A stretch of DNA of 64,000 nt from positions 1-64,000 of the forward strand of contig NZ_QFWT01000005.1 of the NCBI RefSeq assembly GCF_003144035.1, read 5' to 3'. Origin of the DNA: Vibrio albus. Lineage in GTDB: Bacteria; Pseudomonadota; Gammaproteobacteria; Enterobacterales; Vibrionaceae. Position numbers and translations under genes: made by a program. This document shows, one piece after another, positions 26,513 to 36,804 of this stretch. The notes beneath the pieces were generated by a model that did no database searches, was not told the origin of the DNA, and was given only the letters and a program-made list of their open reading frames with translations. Positions within the stretch are counted from its first letter, which is position 1. Each line of letters begins with the position of its first letter.

Positions 26513-27595
26513 TTATTGCTGCTGAGGAAACGGAGCTTGTTCTACTTTCAGAGTCTGAGTCGGGAAAGCCACATCGGCGTTATGGTCGTGAATGATGTCC
26601 ATCACTTTCAGAAGGACATCTTGTTTTACTTCGTGAAAATAAACCCAGTTCACCGTCTTGGTAAAGGTATAGATAAAGAAATCCAGTGAGGACGGACCAA
26701 AAGCATTGAAGTTGACGATCAGCGTTTGTCTGGCATCAATGTCCGGGTGCTGTTCAAGCATGCTTTTGACGTCACGGATAATGCCTTCCACTTTATGGGC
26801 ATCGTCATAGCGTAAACCGATGGTTTCATAAATGCGACGGTTCAGCATTCTCGATGGGTTTTCTACTACAATGCTACTGAATACGGCGTTCGGTACATAC
26901 AGAGGACGCTTATCAAAGGTGCGGATAATCGTCATTCGCCAGCCGATTCGCTCCACGGTTCCTTCTATTTCCCTGTCAGGTGAACGAACCCAGTCGCCCA
27001 CCTTAAATGGTCGGTCAAAGTAGATCATCATTCCGCCAAAAAAGTTGGACAGCAGATCTTTTGCGGCAAGACCGACAATCAAACCACCCACCCCACCAAA
27101 GGTGAGCAGACCGGAAAGGCTAAGTCCCAGTGTCTGCATCGCAGACAGCAGACCCATGATCATAAACAGCAGACGGATTATCTTGGCGATAGCCTGGACT
27201 GTCGTTTCATCCCGGCGCTGTTCTTTCAGAACCTGCTCTTCCACGCTGGTGATCAGCCGAAGAATGATCCAGATAAAGATAAAAATAACCAGAAGGGTTT
27301 TGGTTGTGCTTAACCAGTCCAGAGAATGCTCTACGACATTCTCCAGCATCAGTCCGATAGATATCATGGCGGGCCAACACCAGATAAATGTGCTGACTGG
27401 GGTTTTTAGTGCACTGATCACGGCATTATCCCAGTGGAAGCTGGTTTTATCGGCAATACCTTCCAGTCTTGCACTCAGCATTTTCCAGCCTATCCATACC
27501 ACAAAACTCAGGCCGGTGATGATCAGTACATCAACGCCCCAGGCCTGACTTTGTTGAGAGAGAAATGAATAAAACCGGGTAATGGGTGTGTCCAT
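26513..27595 (-). CDS. Mechanosensitive channel of the MscS family
   Basis: About 360 residues. Four N-terminal hydrophobic helices lead to the pore-lining MscS region (GGVGGLIVGLAAKDLLSNFFGG), then the beta domain (FKVGDWVRSPDREIEGTVERIGWRMT-like region) and the C-terminal alpha/beta domain. It opens under membrane tension to release solutes. An ATG at 27727 would add 44 residues that do not resemble the family; the ATG at 27595 (MDTPITRFYSFL) was chosen. Convergent with the diguanylate cyclase gene. Confidence 0.9.
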   Translation of the reverse strand: MDTPITRFYSFLSQQSQAWGVDVLIITGLSFVVWIGWKMLSARLEGIADKTSFHWDNAVISALKTPVSTFIWCWPAMISIGLMLENVVEHSLDWLSTTKTLLVIFIFIWIILRLITSVEEQVLKEQRRDETTVQAIAKIIRLLFMIMGLLSAMQTLGLSLSGLLTFGGVGGLIVGLAAKDLLSNFFGGMMIYFDRPFKVGDWVRSPDREIEGTVERIGWRMTIIRTFDKRPLYVPNAVFSSIVVENPSRMLNRRIYETIGLRYDDAHKVEGIIRDVKSMLEQHPDIDARQTLIVNFNAFGPSSLDFFIYTFTKTVNWVYFHEVKQDVLLKVMDIIHDHNADVAFPTQTLKVEQAPFPQQQ

Positions 27596-27877
27596 AGGTA
27601 CCAGAACTCTGTGGTGATTAGTGATATAAAAGCTATCAGAAATGAGCGGGTTAGGCCAGATACAGAAAAAAGAATTCAGGTGCAAACAGATATGCAACAG
27701 GGACGGTGAAATATTGCACCATGGCACACTTTAATCTTCTTTATCAATAACGACAGGAATATTGAAAAATAACCGTCTATTCTCTTAGGGCACCATTATT
27801 AGGTAATTTTCTTTAAATAACCAAACATAACAAATAGGAAAATGAGCTAAATAGATAAATAACTGTAGAGGCAGAAA

Positions 27878-29212
27878 ATGGACGGTTATCTTAAGTTAAC
27901 TATAGTAGGTGGAGGTTCAAGTTATACGCCAGAGTTGATAGAAGGACTTCTCAAGCGAAAAAATGAGCTGCCAATAAAAGAAATATGGTTGGTGGATATA
28001 GAACAAGGCTGGAAAAAAGTCAGTATCATTTCTGCCTTAGCCAAGCGTATGATAAAAAGAGCCGGGGCTGATATTGACGTGTTTGTTTCTCTTGACCGGC
28101 GTAAAGCATTCGAAGGGGCGGATTTTATCTGTTCTCAGTTTCGTCCGGGAGGTCTGGAAGGGCGGCTCCGGGATATGCAGATTTCCAGCAAGTATGGCAT
28201 GAGCGGGCAGGAGACCAATGGACTGGGTGGTTTCTCTAATACGGGCCGAACCTTACCCGTAATGCTTGAAATTTGCAGAGATATAGAGCAGTACTGTCCT
28301 AAGGCCTGGTTTATCAACCTGACCAATCCCACAGGTATTATGACCGAAGCTATTCTTCGTTATACCAGTGTCAAGGTGATTGGACTGTGCAATATTCCTA
28401 TTATTATGGAGCGGGGCATCAATCGGTTGCTGAAGGCAGAGCCCGGAGAAGCTTTGATTCTGCTCGCCGGGCTGAATCACTTTATCTTCACGCGCAAGGT
28501 ATTGCTGAACGGTGAAGATAAGCATGATCAGATACTGGACGAAATTCTGAAAGGAAATGAGAAATTAGTACCGGATAACACACCCTATCTTGAATGTTCT
28601 GAATCACTACAAGAGTCTTTAGGGAGCATCCCAACCGCTTATATGCGCCATTACTATATGATGGACGATATCATTACGAGGGAAAAAATAATCCGTAATA
28701 AGGCCGTTGCCGATGAGGCCGGGACATGCGGGGAGTCTATCCAGCAATTGGAAAAATATCTGTTTGATATCTATCGTGATCCCAATTTGGATGCTAAGCC
28801 TGATAATCTGGAAGCCTTGCAAGGGAACTACTATTCAGATGCGGCTTGCGAACTGATGGCATCTATCTATAACGACAAGCGAACGATCATGCATGTGACG
28901 ACGCGCAACTGTGGTGCCATCAGTGGCTTGCCGGATAATAGTGCCGTAGAAGTCAGCTCTGTTATTACTAAGTCAGGCCCTTTACCATTAAATGTGCCGC
29001 CATTTCCGGAAGATATTATGCATCAGGTACTGCTGATGAAAGAGTATGAAAGCCTGATGATTGAGGCGGCCATGACCGGAAACATTAATGTAGCTCACAG
29101 GGCTCTGATCCTCAATCCGGTGGTTACGGCTGATGAGTTGCTGCAGGAAGCCCTGTTTGAAACCATAGAAGAAAACATCGAACTGATGCCGCAGTTTTCT
29201 CATTTGCTATAG
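27878..29212 (+). CDS. Family 4 glycosidase, probable 6-phospho-beta-glucosidase
   Basis: 444 residues, GH4. The N-terminal NAD-binding motif VGGGSSYTPELIEGL, the GQETNGLGGFSNTGRTLPV segment, NLTNPTGI, the metal-binding CNIP motif and GLNHFIF are all family hallmarks. GH4 enzymes use NAD+ and Mn2+ in a redox-assisted hydrolysis, usually of phosphorylated disaccharides delivered by a PTS. The closest match by motif is the CelF/LicH group. No PTS genes are adjacent, so its substrate must come from another locus. Confidence 0.88.
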   Translation: MDGYLKLTIVGGGSSYTPELIEGLLKRKNELPIKEIWLVDIEQGWKKVSIISALAKRMIKRAGADIDVFVSLDRRKAFEGADFICSQFRPGGLEGRLRDMQISSKYGMSGQETNGLGGFSNTGRTLPVMLEICRDIEQYCPKAWFINLTNPTGIMTEAILRYTSVKVIGLCNIPIIMERGINRLLKAEPGEALILLAGLNHFIFTRKVLLNGEDKHDQILDEILKGNEKLVPDNTPYLECSESLQESLGSIPTAYMRHYYMMDDIITREKIIRNKAVADEAGTCGESIQQLEKYLFDIYRDPNLDAKPDNLEALQGNYYSDAACELMASIYNDKRTIMHVTTRNCGAISGLPDNSAVEVSSVITKSGPLPLNVPPFPEDIMHQVLLMKEYESLMIEAAMTGNINVAHRALILNPVVTADELLQEALFETIEENIELMPQFSHLL

Positions 29213-29240
29213 GTTTTGTTGAGCATAGAGCCTGATCTGA

Positions 29241-29864
29241 TTAGCCTTTATTTTCCAGATAAAGCACGGTCGCCGCGACTCTGGACTTGACTCTCAGCTT
29301 TTTCAGCAGGCTCTTGATATGCACTTTTACGGTTGATTCGGAAATAAACAGCCGATCCGCTATCTGCCGGTTACTTAAACCCAGTGCGACTTCTGCCAGT
29401 ATTTCTTTTTCCCGCTCGGTCAGGCTGCTGAACAGATCGTCACCTTCATCTTCCCGGTTCAGGGTGTCGAGTACGGCTCTGCTGTAGGCGCTACCAGTGG
29501 TCATGGCCTGTTTGAGCAGCCAGACGAGCTCATCTGGTTCCGTATCTTTAAGAAGATACCCGTCGGCACCAGCTTCCACCAGAGCCCGTATGTCCTGACT
29601 GCTGTCAGAAACGGTCAGCACAATCACCGTCGCGGTAATTCCTTCCTCGCGGAGTGCTTTCAGGGTATCCAGTCCCGACATTCCCTTCATGTTGAGATCC
29701 AGCAGAATCATATCGGGTTCATTTTTACAGGCATAGGTAACGGCGTCAGCCCCATTGCCTGCCTCTGACACGACATTGAATTCATCTTCAAATGAAAGAA
29801 GCTGATTAATTCCCCGGCGTAACAGAGGGTGATCATCAACAATTAATACGTTCCAGCGGGTCAT
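29241..29864 (-). CDS. narP: Nitrate/nitrite response regulator NarP
   Basis: 207 residues: an N-terminal receiver domain (phospho-acceptor Asp in DMILLDLNMKGMSG; VDDHPLLRRG) and a C-terminal LuxR-type helix-turn-helix (LTEREKEILAEVALGLSNRQIA). Sequence and context, directly after narQ and next to the nap operon, identify it as NarP instead of the broader NarL group. AGGAAG precedes the ATG. Thirteen bases separate it from narQ, so the two are co-transcribed. Its predicted target is the perfect 7-2-7 site at 31678-31693. Confidence 0.92.
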   Translation of the reverse strand: MTRWNVLIVDDHPLLRRGINQLLSFEDEFNVVSEAGNGADAVTYACKNEPDMILLDLNMKGMSGLDTLKALREEGITATVIVLTVSDSSQDIRALVEAGADGYLLKDTEPDELVWLLKQAMTTGSAYSRAVLDTLNREDEGDDLFSSLTEREKEILAEVALGLSNRQIADRLFISESTVKVHIKSLLKKLRVKSRVAATVLYLENKG

Positions 29865-29877
29865 GAGTCTTCCTGTA

Positions 29878-31569
29878 TTATTTTTGTAACGGGAAGAGTA
29901 ACTGCACCTGGCAGCCTCCTCCTTCGATGCTGTTTACTTTTAACTGGCCTTCCAGCCTGTCCGCCCTTTCGGTCATAATGCCCAGGCCATAGTGATCTGT
30001 CTTTTCTACGTCGGTGCAGAAACCGACACCATTATCGGTAATAGTAACACTCGCTAAGCTATTTTGTTGCAAACAGTTGATAGTAATTCGGTTTGCTTTG
30101 GCATGTTTGATGGCATTCAGCACAGCTTCGCGGATAATTTGCAGGACATGAACCTGATGGTTGGCCCTGAGTGACACGGAGGCAAGCTGGTTATCCAGAA
30201 TTAATTCTGCGTTTGTCTGTTCTGTGAGTGGATCCAGGAGTTCTTTCAGGGCTTCTCCAAAACTGGCATTGCCGACGGTTAACCGGAAGGTGCTGAGCAG
30301 CTCTCTCAACTGAGTATAGGTGTCACTAAGCTGCTGTTCGATGTCTTTAGCTGTGATGCTTGCCTGTTCCAGGTTCTCTTTAGCCAGACTACGATTGAGC
30401 AGGGTAGTCTGAATTTTCAGATAAGAGAGAGACTGGGCAATAGAATCGTGAAGTTCACGGGCAATGGTTGCGCGCTCTTCCATCAGAAGTAATTGCTGAG
30501 TCTGTTTTTGTGACCGGTTGTAATAGACTCCCCGGGCAAGGATTTGGGCGACATTTCTAATCAGCTGGATATCCGGACAAGGCAGAGAGTTCTGCCACTC
30601 CAGACGGCCCAGACTATCGTCATCCAGGCTCAGGCGCTCTTCATGCCACTCTTTTGTTAATGAAGGTGAACCGACTTCAATATCCCAATGTACGCCCGGT
30701 TCTTCTTCTACGACCATTCTGATGGCGGTCAGTCCTTCTGTGGCCAGAAGGCGCTGGAGGATATTACGGAAGTTATCTTCACCCAAGTAGCTGATGGAAA
30801 GTTCCTGAGAGCACCCATACAGCGTCTCCAGGGAACTCTTGGCATGTTCCAGCCGACGAGTTTTTTCCTGAACTTTAGATTCGAGTCCGGAATAGAGTTT
30901 TTCCAGTTCCGACGCCATGTTATTAAAAGCATTAGCGAGAATACCCAGTTCATTTTGCATTCCGTCTGTCAGTTTTACCCGAAAATTACCGGCCTGAACT
31001 TGTTTGCTGGCCATCACTAGCTGAGTCAATGGGTAAACCACTTTCCTCTGGGTATAAAAAATGGTGTAGAAGGCGATCATTAAGATAAGCGTAAATCCGA
31101 GCCCATAAGACAGGGTAAGCATCTCCAGTTTAAATTCAGAAAACGTTTGCAGCTCCAATACAAACTTATCTATCTGATTGACGAACTCGGCGATGTTGTC
31201 CAGGTAGAGCTGCTTGTCGTCTGATCTCAGGATCGGTTGCAGATCAAGCCAACGGGCCGTCAGACCATTGTAGTTGTCAATCAGGGACTGGGGAGTGATC
31301 CAACTGTTTATAGATTCGAGCGCTGGTGCATGAATAGATTGCTCATACTGAAGAAGGTGTGCATCAAACTGGTCTGATTCCGTCTCAATATCAAAGGCCA
31401 GCCGGTAGCTTTGCATCCTTAATGAACCCGCAATATTGATGGCCCCGGCATCATCCAGACTGGAGAATAAGGCGAATATAGTGACACCGGTCGTTGTCAC
31501 CGATAACAGCAGAATAAAAGTCATCGCTCTTGCGATAGTTGTTGTGACTGATGTCTGAGGTTTTCGCAC
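29878..31569 (-). CDS. narQ: Nitrate/nitrite sensor kinase NarQ
   Basis: 563 residues from a GTG start preceded by AGGGAA. Two membrane helices bracket a four-helix periplasmic domain. The P-box that binds nitrate is visible just after helix one (INIAGSLRMQSYRL, about residues 44-57). A HAMP domain, a GAF-like central region and a HisKA_3 module (RELHDSIAQSLSYLKIQ) with HATPase domain (DNGVGF) follow. It senses periplasmic nitrate and phosphorylates NarP. Having narQP immediately divergent from nap is not the E. coli arrangement, where these genes are scattered. Confidence 0.93.
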   Translation of the reverse strand: MRKPQTSVTTTIARAMTFILLLSVTTTGVTIFALFSSLDDAGAINIAGSLRMQSYRLAFDIETESDQFDAHLLQYEQSIHAPALESINSWITPQSLIDNYNGLTARWLDLQPILRSDDKQLYLDNIAEFVNQIDKFVLELQTFSEFKLEMLTLSYGLGFTLILMIAFYTIFYTQRKVVYPLTQLVMASKQVQAGNFRVKLTDGMQNELGILANAFNNMASELEKLYSGLESKVQEKTRRLEHAKSSLETLYGCSQELSISYLGEDNFRNILQRLLATEGLTAIRMVVEEEPGVHWDIEVGSPSLTKEWHEERLSLDDDSLGRLEWQNSLPCPDIQLIRNVAQILARGVYYNRSQKQTQQLLLMEERATIARELHDSIAQSLSYLKIQTTLLNRSLAKENLEQASITAKDIEQQLSDTYTQLRELLSTFRLTVGNASFGEALKELLDPLTEQTNAELILDNQLASVSLRANHQVHVLQIIREAVLNAIKHAKANRITINCLQQNSLASVTITDNGVGFCTDVEKTDHYGLGIMTERADRLEGQLKVNSIEGGGCQVQLLFPLQK

Positions 31570-31649
31570 AGAATTCCCTATCTCTTTGCCATTAAATGAA
31601 CATCCATTTAGTTAATGTTTAGATGTGTGAAGTCGACCAAGGTGAATAA

Positions 31650-31663
31650 TTGATCTCGCTCAA
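31650..31663. promoter_or_regulatory. FNR-like binding site
   Basis: TTGAT-CTCG-CTCAA matches the FNR consensus TTGAT-N4-ATCAA at 9 of 10 defined positions. In E. coli the nap promoter is likewise activated by FNR from an upstream site beside a NarP site. Confidence 0.6.
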
Positions 31664-31677
31664 TATTGATGCCTGAT

Positions 31678-31693
31678 TACCTATTAATAGGTA
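31678..31693. promoter_or_regulatory. NarP/NarL 7-2-7 binding site
   Basis: TACCTAT-TA-ATAGGTA is a perfect inverted repeat. Each heptamer fits the TACYYMT consensus in the 7-2-7 arrangement required by NarP. Its centre is 29 bp downstream of the FNR-like centre. Confidence 0.8.
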
Positions 31694-31823
31694 TTTATAC
31701 CTTTTTCTTGTTTCCTAGACTGACAATAAACCGAATCGGGTGCAGAAGCGAGTTTAGTTGCTGCAAAGCTTGGTCTGACCTTAACAACGTACCATTTTTA
31801 ACTCAGATTGACTCGCTTTTTCA

Positions 31824-32357
31824 ATGGCTACAACGTCATGTGGAATGACAGAGGAAAGACAGATAGATACTTCGCGACGCAGATTTTTTCGCCGTATGCC
31901 GGGAGCAAAGGTCCGGACTGAAGCACCGCACCGTATGCCCTGGACAGTCAGTGAGCAAGACTTTACCGAGGGATGTACCCGGTGTGGTAAGTGTGTTGAG
32001 GCGTGTGAAACGGCCATCATTATCACTGGAGACGGTGGGTTTCCCGAAGTGGATTTTCAGCGTGGGGAATGCACCTTTTGTGGTGTGTGTGCTGATGCTT
32101 GCCCTGTGCCGGTATTTGTCTCCCGCGAACAGTCTCCGTGGCAAAAGGTGGCGGAAATCGGAGAGAGTTGTCTGTCTTTTCAGAGTACGGAATGTCGCAG
32201 TTGCAGGGATATGTGTGAGTATTCTGCCATTCGCTTTCGTTTACAGGCCGGTAACGTTGCGCAGCCGGTGCTTGATGTTGATGAATGTTCCGGATGTGGT
32301 GCCTGTATTAAACCCTGCCCGGTAAATGCCATCACAATGAGTGACAACAATAACTAA
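31824..32357 (+). CDS. napF: Ferredoxin-type protein NapF
   Basis: Up to 177 residues; cytoplasmic iron-sulfur protein that assists maturation of NapA before export. Four cysteine groups are seen: CTRCGKCVEAC, CTFCGVCADAC, CRSCRDMC (a compressed, atypical third group, as usual in NapF) and CSGCGACIKPC. The ATG at 31845 (MTEERQ) is a plausible alternative start, since neither has a strong ribosome site. First gene of napFDAGHBC. Confidence 0.92.
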   Translation: MATTSCGMTEERQIDTSRRRFFRRMPGAKVRTEAPHRMPWTVSEQDFTEGCTRCGKCVEACETAIIITGDGGFPEVDFQRGECTFCGVCADACPVPVFVSREQSPWQKVAEIGESCLSFQSTECRSCRDMCEYSAIRFRLQAGNVAQPVLDVDECSGCGACIKPCPVNAITMSDNNN

Positions 32358-32375
32358 CAGAACTGGGGCAAATAG

Positions 32376-32648
32376 ATGACTTATCACGTGAGCAGCCTTG
32401 CGGTACATGCCGTCGCTGACCAGTTAGAACAGGTTAAAGCGGCCATCGAGTCGATGGAAGGTACCGAGGTACCGGGTATGAGTGAGGCGGGAAAAATGGT
32501 TGTCGTTATAGAGGGTGACAGCAGAAACAGCCTGGCTGATACCTACGATTCAATAAAGCAGCTGCCGGGGGTATTAGCCGCGACCCTGGTATTCCACCAA
32601 ATGGATGAGCAATGTGAGTTTGAGGAAGCGAAAAATGAATGTCAGTAG
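32376..32648 (+). CDS. napD: NapA signal-peptide chaperone NapD
   Basis: 90 residues, ferredoxin-like fold chaperone that binds the twin-arginine signal of NapA and delays export until cofactor insertion. It begins [18 protein letters not shown] as NapD proteins do. A GGGG site precedes the ATG. Its 3' end overlaps the napA start by 14 bases. Confidence 0.93.
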   Translation: MTYHVSSLAVHAVADQLEQVKAAIESMEGTEVPGMSEAGKMVVVIEGDSRNSLADTYDSIKQLPGVLAATLVFHQMDEQCEFEEAKNECQ

Positions 32649-35121
32649 ACGAACTTTCTTAAAAGCAAATGCAGCAGTCGCCGCCGCTTCGGTAACCGGA
32701 GTCACACTCCCGACATCGATAGCCCGGGCTGCCGGTAAAGATAGTGAAGTTCACTGGGATAAGGCACCGTGCCGCTTTTGCGGCACCGGGTGCAGTGTTC
32801 TGGTTGGTACACAAAATGGTCGTGTGGTGGCTTCACAAGGCGACCCGGACGCACCGGTAAACCGGGGCCTCAACTGTATCAAGGGGTATTTCCTGCCGAA
32901 GATCATGTATGGACAGGATCGCCTTACTCAGCCTCTTCTGCGTAAAACCGATGGTGTTTACGACAAAGAAGGGGAATTTACCCCGGTTAGCTGGGATGAA
33001 GCCTTCGATGTGATGGCGGATAAATTTAAACAGGCCCTGAAAGACAAGGGGCCGACCTCAGTGGGTATGTTTGGCTCCGGTCAGTGGACGGTATGGGAAG
33101 GCTATGCTGCCGCAAAACTGTATAAAGCCGGTTTCCGCTCCAATAATATCGACCCGAATGCGCGCCACTGCATGGCATCCGCTGTGGTTGGATTTGGCCG
33201 TACCTTTGGTATGGATGAACCGATGGGTTGCTACGATGATCTGGAATATGCCGACGCATTTGTGCTCTGGGGCTCCAATATGGCCGAAATGCACCCTATT
33301 TTATGGTCTCGCCTGACGGATCGGCGTTTGTCGGCAGAGCATGTCCGGGTCGCCGTTCTGTCTACCTTCGGTCACCGTTCCTATGAGCTGGCCGACAACC
33401 CTATTATCTTTAAGCCGCAAACCGATCTGGCGATTTTGAACTTCATTGCTCACTACATTATTTCCAACAATAAGGTGAACAAAGACTTTATGGCGAAACA
33501 CGTCAATATCCGTGAAGGTGAAACCGATATTGGCTATGGCCTGCGTCCGACGCATCCGCTGGAAAAGGCAGCGAAAAATCCGGGCAGCAAAAAGTCTACA
33601 CCAATGAGCTTTGACGATTATGCGAAGTTCGTTGCTAAATATGATCTGGAATACACCTCTAAGCTGTCTGGTGTGCCAGAGGACCAACTGGTTGAACTGG
33701 CCGAAATGTATGCGGATCCGAAAGTTAAAGTCTGTTCCTACTGGACGATGGGCTTTAACCAGCATACCCGTGGTGTCTGGGCGAATAATCTGGTGTATAA
33801 CATTCACCTGCTGACGGGTAAGATCTCCAAGCCGGGCTGTGGTCCATTCTCTCTGACGGGGCAGCCCTCTGCCTGTGGTACCGCTCGTGAAGTCGGCACC
33901 TTTGCCCACCGTCTGCCTGCCGATATGGTGGTGATGAACCCTAAGCACCGCGAAATATGTGAAACCAAGTGGAATATCCCTGCGGGCACTATTCCGCCTA
34001 AGCCGGGTTATCACGCCGTGCTGCAGGACCGCATGCTGAAAGACCGCAAACTGAATGCTTACTGGGTGCAGTGTAATAACAATATGCAGGCCGGGCCGAA
34101 TATCAACGAGGAACGTCTGCCGGGCTTCCGCGATCCGGCTAACTTTATTGTGGTATCTGACCCTTATCCTACCGTAACCGCCATTGAAGCCGATTTGATC
34201 CTGCCGACCGCTATGTGGGTGGAAAAAGAAGGGGCTTATGGTAATGCTGAACGCCGTACTCAGTTCTGGCGTCAGCAGGTGCAGGCTCCGGGAGAGGCGA
34301 AATCCGATTTGTGGCAACTGATGGAGTTCTCCAAACGCTTTACGGTTGAAGATGTCTGGCCACAGGATCTGATCGACAAGAAACCTGAGCTGGCAGGTAA
34401 GACGCTGTTTGAAGTGTTGTTCACCAATGGCGAAGTGAATAAATACAGTGTGGACGAACTGGCGGAAGGGCAGCTTAATGACGAGTCTAAGCACTTCGGC
34501 TTCTATGTACAGAAGGGCTTATTTGAGGAGTATGCCTATTTTGGCCGTGGACATGCGCATGACTTAGCGCCGTTCGATATGTACCACCAGGCTCGGGGTC
34601 TCCGCTGGCCGGTTGTGGATGGAAAAGAAACCCTGTGGCGTTACTCTGAAGGTTATGACCCTTATGTCAAAGAAGGGGAAGAGTTTGCCTTCTATGGTAA
34701 GCCGGATAAAAAAGCGGTGATCTTCGCTCTGCCTTACGAGCCACCGGCGGAATCTCCGGACGAGGAATATGACCTGTGGTTCTGTACCGGCCGTATTCTT
34801 GAGCACTGGCATACCGGCTCGATGACTCGCCGGGTCCCTGAGCTGTATCGCGCTTTCCCGGATGCGGTGATCTTTATGCACCCGAAAGATGCGAAAAAGC
34901 GGGGACTGCGCCGTGGTGACGCGATTAAAGTGCAATCCCGCCGCGGTGAACTGCTCAGCCGGGTGGAAACCCGTGGTCGTAACCGGGTGCCGGAAGGGCT
35001 GGTCTTCATGCCATTCTTTGATGCCGGCCAGTTGACCAACAAGCTGACGCTGGATGCCACGGACCCATTGTCGAAAGAGACCGACTTTAAGAAGTGTGCC
35101 GTTAAGGTCTCTAAAGTGTAG
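32635..35121 (+). CDS. napA: Periplasmic nitrate reductase catalytic subunit
   Basis: 828 residues, the usual NapA length. The Tat signal [10 protein letters not shown] is at residues 4-13. Four cysteines for a [4Fe-4S] cluster follow (CRFCGTGC, then NCIKGYF), and the molybdenum-ligand Cys is in ARHCMAS. The enzyme binds bis-MGD and reduces nitrate to nitrite in the periplasm with electrons from NapB. The ATG at 32635 was chosen because AGGAAG lies six bases upstream and it places the Tat motif at the N-terminus; an ATG at 32605 would add ten residues without a ribosome site. Confidence 0.97.
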   Translation: MNVSRRTFLKANAAVAAASVTGVTLPTSIARAAGKDSEVHWDKAPCRFCGTGCSVLVGTQNGRVVASQGDPDAPVNRGLNCIKGYFLPKIMYGQDRLTQPLLRKTDGVYDKEGEFTPVSWDEAFDVMADKFKQALKDKGPTSVGMFGSGQWTVWEGYAAAKLYKAGFRSNNIDPNARHCMASAVVGFGRTFGMDEPMGCYDDLEYADAFVLWGSNMAEMHPILWSRLTDRRLSAEHVRVAVLSTFGHRSYELADNPIIFKPQTDLAILNFIAHYIISNNKVNKDFMAKHVNIREGETDIGYGLRPTHPLEKAAKNPGSKKSTPMSFDDYAKFVAKYDLEYTSKLSGVPEDQLVELAEMYADPKVKVCSYWTMGFNQHTRGVWANNLVYNIHLLTGKISKPGCGPFSLTGQPSACGTAREVGTFAHRLPADMVVMNPKHREICETKWNIPAGTIPPKPGYHAVLQDRMLKDRKLNAYWVQCNNNMQAGPNINEERLPGFRDPANFIVVSDPYPTVTAIEADLILPTAMWVEKEGAYGNAERRTQFWRQQVQAPGEAKSDLWQLMEFSKRFTVEDVWPQDLIDKKPELAGKTLFEVLFTNGEVNKYSVDELAEGQLNDESKHFGFYVQKGLFEEYAYFGRGHAHDLAPFDMYHQARGLRWPVVDGKETLWRYSEGYDPYVKEGEEFAFYGKPDKKAVIFALPYEPPAESPDEEYDLWFCTGRILEHWHTGSMTRRVPELYRAFPDAVIFMHPKDAKKRGLRRGDAIKVQSRRGELLSRVETRGRNRVPEGLVFMPFFDAGQLTNKLTLDATDPLSKETDFKKCAVKVSKV

Positions 35122-35143
35122 GGCGTAGTGGGGAGCGTGAAGA

Positions 35144-35929
35144 ATGAAAATCAAACATTCTTTACCATCAGCAAGTCGGCGACGTTTCCTGCGGGACGCG
35201 GTAAGAACGACGGTCGGAGTGGGTGCAGCGACCTCCATTTTTGCCCTGCAGTCAGAGCAGAGTAAAGCGAGCGGCGGTTCCGGGGTGCCAATACGGCCAC
35301 CGGGTGCATTGGGTGAAAATGAGTTTCTGAGTGCCTGTCTTCGCTGTGGTTTGTGTGTTCAGGCATGCCCATACGATACTCTGAAGCTGGCGACGATGCT
35401 GTCTCCTGTTGCAACGGGAACCCCATACTTTACGGCAAGGCAGATCCCTTGCGAGATGTGTGAGGATATTCCTTGTGTGGTGGCGTGTCCGAGTGGGGCA
35501 CTGGATCCAAAACTGACCGATATTAACAACGCCAGAATGGGGACAGCAGTACTGATTGACCATGAAACCTGCCTGAACTGGCAAGGGCTGCGCTGTGATG
35601 TCTGTTACCGTATCTGTCCGCTGATCGATGAGGCGATTACTCTGGAGCCGGTGCATAACCAGCGTACCGGAGTCCATGCCAAATTTATCCCGACAGTCCA
35701 TTCGGATGTCTGTACCGGATGCGGTAAGTGTGAGGAAGCCTGTGTGCTGGAAGAATCCGCAATCAAGGTGGTTCCGACCATTCTGGCAAAAGGCGAGCTA
35801 GGCCATCATTACCGTCTGGGCTGGGAAGAGAAACAGAAGCATGGGGGTGAAAGCCTGCTTCCGGACCAGCTTACCCTGCCGACACGGGCACCGATAGGTA
35901 ATCCTGACGGTGTTAAGGGAGGTAAGTGA
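35144..35929 (+). CDS. napG: Quinol dehydrogenase ferredoxin subunit NapG
   Basis: 261 residues with a Tat signal ([10 protein letters not shown] at residues 11-20) and four [4Fe-4S] cysteine groups: [24 protein letters not shown], the CDVCYRIC group and [11 protein letters not shown]. It is exported and pairs with NapH to move electrons from menaquinol/ubiquinol to NapC-NapB. Its stop overlaps the napH ATG by one base. Confidence 0.95.
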   Translation: MKIKHSLPSASRRRFLRDAVRTTVGVGAATSIFALQSEQSKASGGSGVPIRPPGALGENEFLSACLRCGLCVQACPYDTLKLATMLSPVATGTPYFTARQIPCEMCEDIPCVVACPSGALDPKLTDINNARMGTAVLIDHETCLNWQGLRCDVCYRICPLIDEAITLEPVHNQRTGVHAKFIPTVHSDVCTGCGKCEEACVLEESAIKVVPTILAKGELGHHYRLGWEEKQKHGGESLLPDQLTLPTRAPIGNPDGVKGGK

Positions 35930-36804
35930 TGACGCTGAAAGCGAAAAAAACCGTCAGGCACGCTCCTAAAGATGCCGGTAAAGAAGCCGCGAAAAAGTTT
36001 GGCTGGTGGCGGGCGAATCGGTTTCTGTTCCTTCGCCGGATAAGTCAGCTGTCGGTGGTAGGTTTGTTTATGGCCGGGCCAAGCTGGGGGATTTTGCAGG
36101 GAAACCTGTCATCCAGTGAGTTTCTGGGGGTGGTTCCGATGTCTGATCCTTTGCTGTTGATGCAGACGATCATGACCGGATTTTGGCCGGAAACAACGGC
36201 AATACTGGGTGGCGTTCTGGTGGCGGTGTTATACGCCGTAACCGGGCCAAGAGCATTTTGCGGCTGGGTATGCCCGCTGGGGATGGTGACGGATCTGGCC
36301 GCATGGCTGCGCAGAAAAACCGGTATCAGGTTCAGTTATCAGTGGTCACCGGTTATTCGCTATTGGCTTTTGCTTGCCATTCTGGTCGGCAGCGCGATAT
36401 CCGGGTCGGTACTGTGGACATGGCTGGACCCTGTCGCAGCCCTGCACCGGGGACTTATTTTCGGTATGGGAGCCGGTTGGATACTGATTGTGTCGGTTTT
36501 CCTTATCGATCTTTTGCTGGTTGAACATGGCTGGTGCGGACATTTGTGTCCGTTAGGGGCAACTTACGGCGTTATCGGGCGTTATAGCATGATGCGTGTG
36601 GTGGCTGTCAGGCGTGAAGACTGTCATGACTGTATGGACTGTTTCAATGTTTGCCCGGAGCCAAAGATCTTAAGACAGCCGTTAAAACAGGGTGACCGAC
36701 GGGTGATGAGTCAGGATTGCACAAGTTGTGGTCGCTGTATTGATGTGTGTTCGGAGAAGGTATTCGAATTTAGAACAAGAACTGGAGCTAAACATGAAGA
36801 ATAA
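35929..36804 (+). CDS. napH: Quinol dehydrogenase membrane subunit NapH
   Basis: About 291 residues with four membrane helices. Two CX3CP motifs are present (CGWVCPLGM, CGHLCPLGA), and two C-terminal cytoplasmic ferredoxin motifs (CHDCMDCFNVC, CTSCGRCIDVC). GGGAGG lies six bases before the ATG at 35929; the in-frame GTG at 35926 is less likely. Together with NapG it forms the alternative quinol-oxidising branch. Confidence 0.95.
   Translation: MTLKAKKTVRHAPKDAGKEAAKKFGWWRANRFLFLRRISQLSVVGLFMAGPSWGILQGNLSSSEFLGVVPMSDPLLLMQTIMTGFWPETTAILGGVLVAVLYAVTGPRAFCGWVCPLGMVTDLAAWLRRKTGIRFSYQWSPVIRYWLLLAILVGSAISGSVLWTWLDPVAALHRGLIFGMGAGWILIVSVFLIDLLLVEHGWCGHLCPLGATYGVIGRYSMMRVVAVRREDCHDCMDCFNVCPEPKILRQPLKQGDRRVMSQDCTSCGRCIDVCSEKVFEFRTRTGAKHEE

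Larger units (their letters stand above)
31570..31823. promoter_or_regulatory. narQP / nap divergent control region
   Basis: About 254 bp between the narQ GTG and napF. Contains an FNR-like half-site pair (31650-31663) and a perfect NarP palindrome (31678-31693), both nearer to narQ than to napF, so they could act on either promoter. Confidence 0.7.

Noticed and set aside
33301..34494. 397-codon minus-strand open frame inside napA
   Set aside because: It lies wholly antisense to napA, whose codons and motifs are unmistakable; its own translation has no family features. Long antisense frames are common in GC-rich conserved genes.
34564..35238. 224-codon minus-strand frame across the napA-napG junction
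   Set aside because: It overlaps two well-supported genes on the other strand and has no protein features.
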